Shown here piece after piece: positions 44,415 through 52,470 of a DNA stretch of 61,285 nt. How positions within the stretch are numbered: position 1 is the stretch's first letter; each line of letters opens with the position of its first letter. The stretch covers positions 1-61,285 of the forward strand of contig NZ_AUWQ01000015.1 in assembly GCF_000455205.1 (NCBI RefSeq), written 5' to 3'. Under the pieces are notes generated by a model. That model saw only the letters and a list, made by a program, of their open reading frames with translations, was not told the DNA's origin and did no database searches. This DNA comes from Mycobacterium sp. UM_CSW. GTDB taxonomy: Bacteria > Actinomycetota > Actinomycetes > Mycobacteriales > Mycobacteriaceae. Both the position numbers and the translations under genes were made by a program.

Positions 44415-45863
44415 ATGACCGAACGTACAGGCGCAGATTCCGACGACCATGCGAGTCCGCCTGCGGTTCCCGCCGGCCCGCCCGAGGCCGTAGCAAACGG
44501 GTCCGGGCCGGTGCCGTTGCGCCCACAGGACGACAAGCCTGACAACGGGGCTCCCGCGCCGGAGACGCCAAACGACGCCCCCTATCAGTGGCCGGACCAG
44601 CCCGCGTTCCGCCACGGCGGGCCACTCGACGAGACCGCCACGCTGTTCGACCGCTCCAGGGCGCCAGGCCCGACACGTGGACGGGGCCGCGAATCCGGGC
44701 CTGCCCCAAGCAGACCCGACGCCGGCCAGTACGGGGGCCCGCGCCCCGACGGATGGGCCTCGGCCCAGCAACCGCCGGCATCGGGCGCCGCCTCGCCGCC
44801 GCGGCCGGATGTCCCCACTGACCCGCCGGGCCCGGCGTGGCCGCAACCGCAGCAGCAGGCGGCGCCGCCGACGGGCGGCCCCGGCTGGGGTCAAGCCCAG
44901 CGTCCGCCGCCGCCGCCGTTGAATTATGTCGACAGCATCCGCCGCAGCGACCTCGTGCCGACCCGGCGCATCCCGCCCGGCCGCGGCTGGCGCAAAGCCG
45001 TTTACGTCGCCAGTTTCAAGCTGATCAATTTGGGCTGGTCCCCGGACGAGCGTTATCAGGCCGAACTGGAAGCCAAGATCCGGACCCTGTTGCGCGGCAC
45101 CTACAAGATCGGCGTGCTGGGCAAGGGCGGGGTCGGCAAAAGCACCATCGCCGCCAGCGTCGGGTCGGTGTTCGCCGAGTTGCGAAACGACGACCGCGTG
45201 GTGGCGATCGACGCGGACACCTCGTACGGCAAGCTGGCCAGCCGGATCGACCCGTCGACGGCGAGCTCGTACTGGGAGTTGGCCTCTGACCGGCACCTGT
45301 TCTCGTTCGCCGATATCCGCGCCCGGGTGGGCAGCAACAGGGCCGGCTTGTTCGTGCTGGCCGGGGATGCGGCCACTGCCAGTCGCCGGGTGTTGGACCC
45401 GGCGATCTACCGCGAGGCGACGACGCAGCTCGACAAGCATTTCACCTTGTCGATCGTCGACTGCGGATCCAGCCTGGATTCGCCGGTGACCCAGGAGGTG
45501 CTCGCCGGTGTTGATGCGCTGATCGTGGTGTCTTCGCCGTGGTATGACGGCGCCTCCGCGGCGGCGCAGGCCCTGGATTGGCTGGCGAATCATGGGTTCA
45601 ACGGTTTGCTGCAGCGCACGGTGGTGGTGGTCAACGATTCGGACGGGCACGCCGCCAAGCGCGACATCGCACTTTTGGTCCAGCGGTTCGGCGGGCGGGG
45701 CCAGAAAGTGATCGAGATGCCCTTCGACGGGCACCTGCGCCCCGGTGGGGTGATCGACGTCAAGGACGAGGTCAACCGGACCACCCGGCGGCGCCTGTTG
45801 GAACTGGCCGCGGCGTGCGCCGAGCATTTCAGCACGACCGCCGGCCGGCCGCGGGGACTGTGA
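44415..45863 (+). CDS. EspI-like MinD/ParA ATPase with Pro-rich N-terminus
   Basis: A 482-residue protein. The first ~165 residues are Pro/Gly/Ala-rich and probably disordered. A short conserved segment (RGWRKAVYVASFKLINLG) precedes the ATPase domain (from about 230) with deviant Walker A LGKGGVGKSTIA and Walker B-like SIVDCGSS. This layout is typical of EspI-type ATPases associated with type VII secretion loci. A perfect AGGAGG (44405-44410) sets the ATG. It lies upstream of a membrane protein and a coiled-coil gene, and 2.6 kb from an eccA relic. A paralogue with an FHA domain is at 53.3-54.7 kb. Confidence 0.85.
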   Translation: MTERTGADSDDHASPPAVPAGPPEAVANGSGPVPLRPQDDKPDNGAPAPETPNDAPYQWPDQPAFRHGGPLDETATLFDRSRAPGPTRGRGRESGPAPSRPDAGQYGGPRPDGWASAQQPPASGAASPPRPDVPTDPPGPAWPQPQQQAAPPTGGPGWGQAQRPPPPPLNYVDSIRRSDLVPTRRIPPGRGWRKAVYVASFKLINLGWSPDERYQAELEAKIRTLLRGTYKIGVLGKGGVGKSTIAASVGSVFAELRNDDRVVAIDADTSYGKLASRIDPSTASSYWELASDRHLFSFADIRARVGSNRAGLFVLAGDAATASRRVLDPAIYREATTQLDKHFTLSIVDCGSSLDSPVTQEVLAGVDALIVVSSPWYDGASAAAQALDWLANHGFNGLLQRTVVVVNDSDGHAAKRDIALLVQRFGGRGQKVIEMPFDGHLRPGGVIDVKDEVNRTTRRRLLELAAACAEHFSTTAGRPRGL

Positions 45864-46012
45864 TGGCGGACACCGCCGAAAGCGCCTGTCGGGCGTTGGC
45901 GTCGGCGCGGTGCGACGACCTATCATCGAAAGATTCCAATGGTCTGAAGTCCGCCCAGGAGGCATACTGCACGTATGTTGAATTCCGATGGGCGCCTTCA
46001 GATCGTGGCTGA
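45863..46012 (+). CDS. Possible small protein coupled to the ATPase stop codon
   Basis: A 49-codon open frame whose ATG overlaps the ATPase stop (TGATG). It has three Cys (CRALASARC and a later YC) and overlaps the first 38 bases of the next gene in another frame. The coupling is the only positive sign; I know no homologue. It may be a chance frame. Confidence 0.25.
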   Translation: MADTAESACRALASARCDDLSSKDSNGLKSAQEAYCTYVEFRWAPSDRG

Positions 46013-46622
46013 AGGATTTGCGCTGCCCGGGCGGATGATGGCGCTACCGCCGGAGAACGAGTTCTTGATGTCAGCGGGGTTCGGCGGCGTTGCAGCGCTT
46101 GGCGCATCCATCATCGTGGCCCTTCTTGTGCTGCTCGCAATGCAGCGGGCGTCGCGGCGACACCGGATGGAGCTCGAGCAGCAGGAACGCCAGAATCGGG
46201 AACGTCGCGACGACGAGCAGCACGCGGCCGCGGTGACGCGATGCTGGCAGCGGCTGGTGTGGGTGGTCGAGACCGCGGGCATCGAGCCGGCGGCTGGCAA
46301 TGGTGCCACCCTCGGCCTGGGGCTTGGGCCGGAGCTGGCTTTGGAAATCCTGCGGGGGCTGCTGCGCGACGCGGAGCACCTCGGAGACGACACGCTCGCC
46401 AGGGCCGTGTCGGTCTACCTCGGCCAGTTCACGCTGGTGTTGGCCCAGCAAGGCAGCCTGCTCGATGAACCTCCTGGCGATCTGCCTGCTACCGCTGCCG
46501 GCGCAAAGCCGGACCTGCTCGCGATGCCGGAGGCGCTCCGAGCGGCACCCCGACCGCTGGCCGACGAAATGCCCGAACCGGGCCGGCGGATCGCCGCGGG
46601 CGGGAGGCGTCGGCGCCAGTGA
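45975..46622 (+). CDS. Hypothetical single-pass membrane protein
   Basis: A 215-residue protein with one membrane helix (about 33-56, AGFGGVAALGASIIVALLVL), followed by a charged helix (MELEQQERQNRERRDDEQ) and a cytoplasmic helical domain (about 85-160). The tail is basic. AGGAGG lies 12-17 bases upstream of the ATG. It overlaps the coiled-coil gene by 4 bases, so the two are translationally coupled and may form one complex. I recognise no family. Confidence 0.7.
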   Translation: MLNSDGRLQIVAEGFALPGRMMALPPENEFLMSAGFGGVAALGASIIVALLVLLAMQRASRRHRMELEQQERQNRERRDDEQHAAAVTRCWQRLVWVVETAGIEPAAGNGATLGLGLGPELALEILRGLLRDAEHLGDDTLARAVSVYLGQFTLVLAQQGSLLDEPPGDLPATAAGAKPDLLAMPEALRAAPRPLADEMPEPGRRIAAGGRRRRQ

Positions 46623-48325
46623 CCACCACACGGCAACACATCGAAGACCTCGACCGCGACGAGTGGGCCGCGTTGACAAAGCGCGCCGCTGCAGAAGCGG
46701 TCGCCGCTGCGGCGCGGCTGGGCACAAAGCCCCCCGCGGTGTTGGCCGTGATGGCCGGGATGACCGAACAAGACCTTGTCGAACACCGCAACCGGTTCGG
46801 CCCCGCGCGAACGCGCCTCTCGCCGATGATGCAGGTCGTCGAGGCGGACCAGTTGCGGCTTGCGGCCGAGCGCCGGGCACGCGAGGCCCTGCAGGACAAG
46901 CAGGACGCCAACGCCGCCGCGTCGATGGCGCAGGCGGAGGCTGAACAGTCTGCGCGCGCCGCCGAAGAAGCGCGCGAGCGCGCCCGTGCTGTCGAGGCGC
47001 AGGCGGCCAGTAAAGACACCGAGTGGGCGGGCGAACGCGCGGCGGCACGCCAGGCCCTGGAAAGGGTGCGCGCCGAGCTCGGGCGGGCCCGTGCCGACGC
47101 AGCGGCCGACGCCGCCGTAGCCCGGGAACTGGTCAGCGCCGCCGAGGCCCGCGCCGAACAGGGGATCGCCGAGCTGGCCGCCCAACGCGTGGCGGCGGAA
47201 CAAACGTTGCACACGCTGCGCGCCGAGCTGGAACGGGTCCGCGCCGACGCGATAACCGCGGCCGCCGCGGCTCAGGAAAAGATCAGGGCGGCGGAGGCAC
47301 GCGCTGAGCAACGGGTGGCTGAGCGTTCGGCCGAACGAGCCGCCGCCGAACAAGCCCTGCAGGAGGTGCGGGCGGAGCTGGAGCGGGTCCGCGCGGATAC
47401 GGCGGCCGAGGTTGCCGCGGCTCACCAACAGGTCAGGGCCGCGGAAGCGCGCGCCGTGCAGAGGTTCGGTGAGCGGGCCGCCGATCGAGCGATAGCCCAG
47501 GAAGCCCTGCAGCAGGTGCGCGCCGAGCTGGAGCGGGTCCGCGCGGACGCTGCGGCCGAGGTCGCCGCCGCGCGCGGGCAGATCAGTGGTGATGTGGAGG
47601 CCGGACAGCGAGCCGCGAAAGCCGAGGTCGACCGGGCGCGAGCGGAAGCGAACAAGGCCATCGCACGCGCGCAGGCCGAGGCCGAACAGGTCCGCGCCGA
47701 TGCCGCCGCCAAGGTCGCGGCCGTGCGCGAGCGAGCCGACGGTGAGATGGCCGCGGCGCGCGAGCACGCCGAGCGTGAGATTGCGGCGGCGCGCGAGCAG
47801 GCCGAGGGTGAGATCGCCGCTGCCCGCGACGCCGCGCAAGCCGAGGTGGCACGTGTACGCGCGGAAGCCGACGCTCGCCTCGCCGCCGCGACGCCAGCCG
47901 CGTCGCCCGAGTTGTTGACGATCCCCATCCCGCCGCCGGGAGTGCGGGAACATACCGGCCGGATCGAAGATGCGCTTGCTGCGGTACATCAGATCGATTG
48001 CGTCCTCGAGGCCGGCGTGGCTGACGATGTCGAATCGGCGGGTTCGATTGACGTCGAAGAGGTGCGCCGCCTCGTGAAGACGGTGCAGGAGCAGGCCGCC
48101 GATCTGTCGCGGGAACTCCGCGACCTGCCCGCTCAGTACAGCGCCGAGTGGCAGGTGGACGCCGCGGCCGGATACGCCAGGGCCGCGGCCAATGCCTATG
48201 GTGCTCTGCTGCAACGGATTTCGGCCGTGACCGAACAGCTGGCGCGCCCCGACGAAGACACCGATGCCGAAGTCATCGAGTTGGTCACCACGATGTTGGC
48301 CGAGCACCCGTGGCGAAGGCGCTGA
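46619..48325 (+). CDS. Long alanine-rich coiled-coil protein with 50-residue repeats
   Basis: A 568-residue protein. The first ~75 residues form a small helical domain; residues ~75-425 are an almost unbroken Ala/Glu/Arg coiled coil; residues ~430-568 form a helical C-terminal domain. Within the coil, RAELERVRAD recurs at residues 151, 201, 251 and 301, an exact 50-residue period (150 bp in DNA). KfrA plasmid proteins and polar scaffold proteins look similar in composition, but I cannot place it in either. The GTG at 46619 overlaps the upstream membrane gene. Confidence 0.75.
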   Translation: MTTTRQHIEDLDRDEWAALTKRAAAEAVAAAARLGTKPPAVLAVMAGMTEQDLVEHRNRFGPARTRLSPMMQVVEADQLRLAAERRAREALQDKQDANAAASMAQAEAEQSARAAEEARERARAVEAQAASKDTEWAGERAAARQALERVRAELGRARADAAADAAVARELVSAAEARAEQGIAELAAQRVAAEQTLHTLRAELERVRADAITAAAAAQEKIRAAEARAEQRVAERSAERAAAEQALQEVRAELERVRADTAAEVAAAHQQVRAAEARAVQRFGERAADRAIAQEALQQVRAELERVRADAAAEVAAARGQISGDVEAGQRAAKAEVDRARAEANKAIARAQAEAEQVRADAAAKVAAVRERADGEMAAAREHAEREIAAAREQAEGEIAAARDAAQAEVARVRAEADARLAAATPAASPELLTIPIPPPGVREHTGRIEDALAAVHQIDCVLEAGVADDVESAGSIDVEEVRRLVKTVQEQAADLSRELRDLPAQYSAEWQVDAAAGYARAAANAYGALLQRISAVTEQLARPDEDTDAEVIELVTTMLAEHPWRRR

Positions 48326-48457
48326 CGCTCAGCGTCGGCTCATCTCGACTGCCCCTAGAAATAGAGCAACCCCGGCGCGCCGTAGCCATCAACCGGGGCC
48401 AGACAGGTCGTGGGGCCAAACCGCAGAACCCGTACCTTGCTCGTTATCGAGTATGCC

Positions 48458-49397
48458 ATGGCGATCAGGGACCGGCAGGGGCCCGCCGCGGCGCTGCCGG
48501 AGTTCGTCGCCAACACCGAAGCCGACCCGTCGATGGCGACGCCTGGCTCGGTCGGATTGCCTGCGGCGACAACGATCTGGCCTTGCTGAAGCGGCTCAAC
48601 CATCATCGCGAATGGCTGTACCGGGAGACCACTCAGATCGGCCGCACGCTCGCTGCCGAGATGCAGTTGGGCCCCTACATCGGCATCACGGGCACCGACG
48701 CGTCTACACCGGGATGGGCATCGTGCGCCACCCCGAGATCCGCGAGGTCCGCCGGTCCGACTTCTGCGGCCACTACATCGGGGAGTCCGGGCCCAAGACC
48801 AACGAGCTGATCGAAAAGTCGCTCGGCCGAATCATTTTCATGGACGAGTTCTACTCGCTGATCGAACGCCACCAGGACGGCACGCCCGACATGATCGGCA
48901 TGGAGGCCGTCAACCAACTGCTCGTCGCATTGGAAACCCATCGATTCGACTTCTGCTTCATCGGGGCCGGCTACGAGGACCAGGTGGACCAATTCCTCAC
49001 GGTCAACCCGGGTTTGGCCGGTCGGTTCAACCGCAAACTGCGGTTCGAGTCATACTCGCCGGCCGAGATCGTCGAGATCGGCCAACGCTACGCCACCCCG
49101 CGGGCCAGCCTGCTCGACGACGGCGCCCGGGAGGCGTTCTTGGCGGCGGCCACCACGATCCGCAACGACACCACCCCCGGCGGTCAGCACGGGATCGACG
49201 CCATGCAGAACGGCCGGTTCGCCCGCAACGTCATAGAGCGCGCCGAGGGTTTCCGCGATACCCGGGTCGTTGCCCAGAAGCGGTCAGGCCGGCCCGTGAC
49301 CGTCGAGGACCTGCAGATCATCACTGCCGCCGACATCGAGGCAGCCGTGCGCAGTGTGTGTTCGGACAACCGCGACATGACCGCCATCGTCTGGTAG
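48458..49397 (+). pseudogene. eccA-type (EccA2-like) type VII secretion AAA+ ATPase, decayed
   Basis: Three pieces in three frames align in order with EccA. (a) 48458-48537: start of the TPR region (ALPEFVANTEADPSMA). (b) about 48538-48700: continuation in another frame (DAWLGRIACGDNDLALL to GPYIGITGTDA). (c) about 48702-49397: the AAA+ domain from just after Walker A (TGMGIVRHPEIREV) through Walker B (IIFMDEFYSLI) to the natural end CSDNRDMTAIVW. Piece (b) runs straight into (c), so about 270 residues with the Walker A GPPGTGKT are deleted. The product cannot be a working ATPase. Confidence 0.88.
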
Positions 49398-49412
49398 CCG
49401 AGCCCGCGCAGG

Positions 49413-49763
49413 TCAGCTGGCGCCGCGCTTTCGCTGTTCCCGCAGGAACCTTGACCAGGACACCATCTCGGGGTGCCGCTGAAGGAGGGCCCGCCGCTGG
49501 CGCTCGGTCATGCCGCCCCAGACACCGAACTCCACTCGGTTGTCCAACGCTTCCGCCCCGCACTCCTGCATGACCGGGCAGTGCCGGCAGACCAGCGCGG
49601 CTTCGCGCTGGGCGGCACCCCGGACAAATAGTCTGTCGGGGTCGATCGTCCGGCAGACGGCCTTAGCCACCCAACCGGCCGGGTCCTCCCCATCGGCGGC
49701 ACGCACCACCGCCCGGACAAACGCACCGTGCCGTCTTTGACCGGCGTCCTGTGATCCTGACAT
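49413..49763 (-). CDS. WhiB-family iron-sulphur regulator, WhiB4-like
   Basis: A 116-residue WhiB protein. Four Cys (37, 59, 62 and 68) in C-x21-CxxCx5C arrangement bind a 4Fe-4S cluster. The G[VI]WGG turn (FGVWGGMTERQRRALL) and basic tail follow. Sequence around LFVRGAAQREAALVCRHCPV resembles WhiB4, a redox-responsive nucleoid-binding regulator. GGGGAG lies upstream of the ATG at 49763. It converges on the eccA pseudogene with 15 bp between stops. Whether it is the WhiB4 orthologue or a paralogue cannot be decided here. Confidence 0.9.
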   Translation of the reverse strand: MSGSQDAGQRRHGAFVRAVVRAADGEDPAGWVAKAVCRTIDPDRLFVRGAAQREAALVCRHCPVMQECGAEALDNRVEFGVWGGMTERQRRALLQRHPEMVSWSRFLREQRKRGAS

Positions 49764-50231
49764 CGGCTTTCTCCCCGGGTCTACATCCCCCGCCGCAGCA
49801 CCGCAGCAGAACACCCTGCCCTGATTCCCGGGAGGCTACCGCTGAAAACCCGGGAGTGCAGCGATTCGTCTGCTGGTAACGCAGCCGTTGCTTCCAATTG
49901 ATGTGCAGTTAGCGCGACAGGATTGGCGATCTGCTTGTCTAGGGCCCGATATGAATGAATCAAATTACCAGACAAGGGATCAGGCCGCGCGCCTTGTCGA
50001 TTGGGACACCCGCGGATCGGTGGCCTCGCGCTGAGACGCGCCGTTCGCGCGGCCCCGAAGGTTCAGGCTGCGGGCTGACCGGCTGACCCCCGCGCATCTG
50101 GGCGACGACCCGGGTATTGCGGAACCCCTCGGCGCGCTTGATGCGCGGGGGCCGTGCGCGGCGTGTGTTCGGACAGCCGAGACAAGGCTGCCATCTTCTG
50201 GTAGCCGGTTGCTGGCAGTGGGCGCCGGTCG
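49764..50231. other. Intergenic region between whiB-like and phoY-like genes, containing eccA debris
   Basis: 468 bp. The left ~290 bp should hold the whiB promoter; I see no gene. The right part carries two eccA fragments on opposite strands (listed separately). Nothing else is recognised. Confidence 0.6.
50061..50204. pseudogene. Scrambled eccA C-terminal fragments on opposite strands
   Basis: On the minus strand, 50139-50061 encodes KRAEGFRNTRVVAQMRGGQP followed by VSPQPE, matching the EccA segment ERAEGFRDTRVVAQKR in the 49.2-49.3 kb pseudogene. On the plus strand, 50151-50204 encodes AVRGVCSDSRDKAAIFW and a stop, matching the EccA C-terminus AVRSVCSDNRDMTAIVW. In an intact gene these lie on the same strand, about 30 residues apart. 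So a second copy of the eccA 3' end has been broken and partly inverted. Confidence 0.8.
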
Positions 50232-50894
50232 CTAGCCGAGGAGATCCGCGCTGCCCGGAAACCTGCCGGTGGCCTGGAAAATGACCCGCCTGGCGATTTC
50301 GACGGCATGGTCGGCGAAGCGTTCGTAGAACCTGCCCAGCAGGGTCGCGTCGACCGCGGCGGCCACGCCGTGTTCCCATTCGCGATCCATGAGCTCGGTG
50401 AACAGTTCGCGATGCAAGTCGTCCACCGCGTCGTCTTCGACGTTGATGAGGCGGGCCTTCTCGGGATCACCGGTGCGCAAGACCTCCTCGGCGGCCTTGC
50501 CCAATGCCACTGCCACGCGGCCCATCTCAGCGAAATGACCGTTAGCCTGTTCGGGCAGAACATGTTCGGGATGGCGGCGGCGAACGATTTTTGCGACGTG
50601 CGCGGCCAAGCCGCCCATGCGTTCTACGTCGGCGCAGACCCTGATCGCGGTAACCACGGCCCGAAGGTCGCCGGCAACCGGCGCCTGCAGGGCAAGCAGT
50701 ACGAACGCGGAGTCTTCAGCGGCGTCGCTCGTCTTCGCGAGTTGGCCCTGCTCAGCGATAACCTGCTCGGCCAGCGCAAGGTCGGCCTGCAGGAGGGAGT
50801 GGGTGGCGTCGTGAATCGCCGCGCTGGCCATTGCGCACATGTCAGCGAGCTGCTCATTGAGGGCGGCTAGCTGCTCGTGGTAGGCCGTGCGCAT
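50232..50894 (-). CDS. phoY: PhoU/PhoY family phosphate signalling protein
   Basis: A 220-residue protein with two PhoU repeats, each a three-helix bundle ([27 protein letters not shown] with the E/DxxxD metal-binding pattern in the first, [23 protein letters not shown] in the second). Length matches M. tuberculosis PhoY1 (221). PhoU proteins couple Pst phosphate transport to the SenX3-RegX3 two-component system and affect persistence. No pst genes are adjacent. The start is the GTG/ATG at 50894. Confidence 0.92.
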   Translation of the reverse strand: MRTAYHEQLAALNEQLADMCAMASAAIHDATHSLLQADLALAEQVIAEQGQLAKTSDAAEDSAFVLLALQAPVAGDLRAVVTAIRVCADVERMGGLAAHVAKIVRRRHPEHVLPEQANGHFAEMGRVAVALGKAAEEVLRTGDPEKARLINVEDDAVDDLHRELFTELMDREWEHGVAAAVDATLLGRFYERFADHAVEIARRVIFQATGRFPGSADLLG

Positions 50895-51045
50895 TGCTCT
50901 AGATTACGTCCGCCCAGGTTAGGCTGCTGTTTGCGTTAGCCTTCGCGCAAATCGGCTGGCGATTTCGACATGGGCGCGTCGATGGTCGCGGAGATGTGCG
51001 CGCGGGCCGCCGCCTCGACATCCGGCCGGTGCCAAGGCAATCCAC

Positions 51046-51510
51046 TCAGCGAGATTTCTCGCGCTGTTTGACGTTCGGCTCGAACCGGAATACGGCGACG
51101 CGGCCCGCCAGTGCCTCGAATTCGTCGGCGGTTCCGTCGCGCACCATCCCCGAGCGCTTCGCGAACGCCACCCCGACGGGCACCTCGGTGGCGAACGCCC
51201 GCAGCACCGGACGCGCCTCGTCGGCGTCGAGTTCGACAATCCTGACCTCGCGCGAGCGTCGGCCCCGGCTCAGTGTGCCGCTGCCCGCGGCGCGGGCGTT
51301 GGCTGCCCAGTCGGCGCCGGGATAGCCGGCCACCACGTAGAGGCCGCCGCGAAATTCGAAGGGCGTCATCGGCGTGCGGCGCGGCTGGCCCGACTTGCGG
51401 CCGGGCACCGTCAGCACCATGGCGGGCCCGGTGGGGATCCCCAGCCGCTGGACCGCCATCATCACCTTGTTCATGGGCTTGAGGTAGCGCGGCGGGCGTG
51501 GTTCGGACAC
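51046..51510 (-). CDS. F420H2-dependent (Ddn-type) reductase family protein
   Basis: A 154-residue protein of the deazaflavin-dependent nitroreductase (FDOR-A) family. The family signature GRKSGQPRRTPM binds F420 and a later GADWAANARAAG segment is conserved. Such enzymes reduce quinones or nitro-compounds with F420H2. It lies directly upstream-adjacent (1 bp) to the NmrA-like gene on the same strand, so the two are probably co-transcribed. Substrate unknown. Confidence 0.85.
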   Translation of the reverse strand: MSEPRPPRYLKPMNKVMMAVQRLGIPTGPAMVLTVPGRKSGQPRRTPMTPFEFRGGLYVVAGYPGADWAANARAAGSGTLSRGRRSREVRIVELDADEARPVLRAFATEVPVGVAFAKRSGMVRDGTADEFEALAGRVAVFRFEPNVKQREKSR

Positions 51511-51511
51511 G

Positions 51512-52360
51512 TCAGGCTCCTTTCTCTTGGGCGAACAGGTCGCGGTGCTGCGAAACCCAATGCGCGACCGGCGTCGCCGGCCGGCCGAGGATCTTCTCCA
51601 CGTCGTGGGTGACCAGCGCCGGCTTGTCGAGCGTCTCGGCGAGCATGGCGATGTAGGCGTCGGCGAAGTCGGCGCCGAACCCGATGGCGATGAACCGCTG
51701 CCGCACCACTTCCGTCGGCGCCTCCTGGTAGCGCAGCGGCCGACCGAGGACGTCGCCGATCGCCGCAGCCAGCTCGGAGTTGGTGAACGCCTGCGGACCG
51801 GTCAGCGGGATCCGCTGGCCGACAAGGTCATCGGTGAGCAACGCGCGCGCCGCCACCGCCGAGATGTCGCTCTCGACGATCGGTGCCGTCGACGCCGCCG
51901 CGTAAGGTCCGGCCACCACATCCCCGGCGCGGATCTGCGCCCCCCACATGCCGGCGAAATTGGTCACGAAGACCGACGGCCGCAGGCTCACCCAATCCAG
52001 ACCGGATTCGACGGCGAGCTGTTCGACCTCCTTGTTGCGGTCCCCGCGAAAGCGCGACGGCTGCCGCGAGAAGTCGTCGTCGGCGTTGATCGCCGACAGC
52101 GCAACCAGCTTGGTGACTCCTGCGCGCCCGCATTCCGCGACTACCCGGGACAGGTCGGTTCCCAGCGCGCGGGAATTGAGGAAGACGGCCGAGGCGCCCG
52201 GGAGCGCGTCGGAAGCCGAGCGGACCGCCTCGACGCCGGCCGGAAGCCCGGCGGCATCGGGTGTGCGGGTGACGGCGCGGACGTGGGCGCCCGCGGCGAG
52301 GAGTTCGGCAACGAGCGGGCGCCCGACGTTGCCCGTCGCTCCGGTTACGACGATCGTCAT
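51512..52360 (-). CDS. NmrA-like NAD(P)-binding reductase (atypical SDR)
   Basis: A 282-residue protein with an N-terminal Rossmann motif TGATGNVGRPLVAELLAAG, typical of NmrA-like/atypical SDR proteins that sense or use NAD(P)H. The C-terminal domain (LGRPLRYQEAPTEVVRQRF) is characteristic. The ATG at 52360 is preferred over an in-frame start at 52456 because a GGAAGGA ribosome site precedes it and the Rossmann motif is N-terminal. It is divergent from a SigI-like gene. Confidence 0.85.
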   Translation of the reverse strand: MTIVVTGATGNVGRPLVAELLAAGAHVRAVTRTPDAAGLPAGVEAVRSASDALPGASAVFLNSRALGTDLSRVVAECGRAGVTKLVALSAINADDDFSRQPSRFRGDRNKEVEQLAVESGLDWVSLRPSVFVTNFAGMWGAQIRAGDVVAGPYAAASTAPIVESDISAVAARALLTDDLVGQRIPLTGPQAFTNSELAAAIGDVLGRPLRYQEAPTEVVRQRFIAIGFGADFADAYIAMLAETLDKPALVTHDVEKILGRPATPVAHWVSQHRDLFAQEKGA

Positions 52361-52417
52361 GGGGAGGGTCCTTCCGTGAGTTTTCAGTGCTGCACCAAGG
52401 ACGGCCCCGGAGGTGGG

Positions 52418-52444
52418 AAAGTTACAGTCGAAACGCGTAACTTT
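52418..52444. promoter_or_regulatory. Perfect inverted repeat AAAGTTAC-N11-GTAACTTT between divergent genes
   Basis: Two 8-bp arms (52418-52425 and 52437-52444) separated by 11 bases in the 110-bp gap between the NmrA-like reductase and the SigI-like gene. The arm spacing (about two turns, 19 bp centre to centre) suits a dimeric regulator. It is AT-richer than its flanks. The binding protein is not known. Confidence 0.6.
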
Positions 52445-52470
52445 TTGCGGGACCAAATCGTCGAAGGTTC

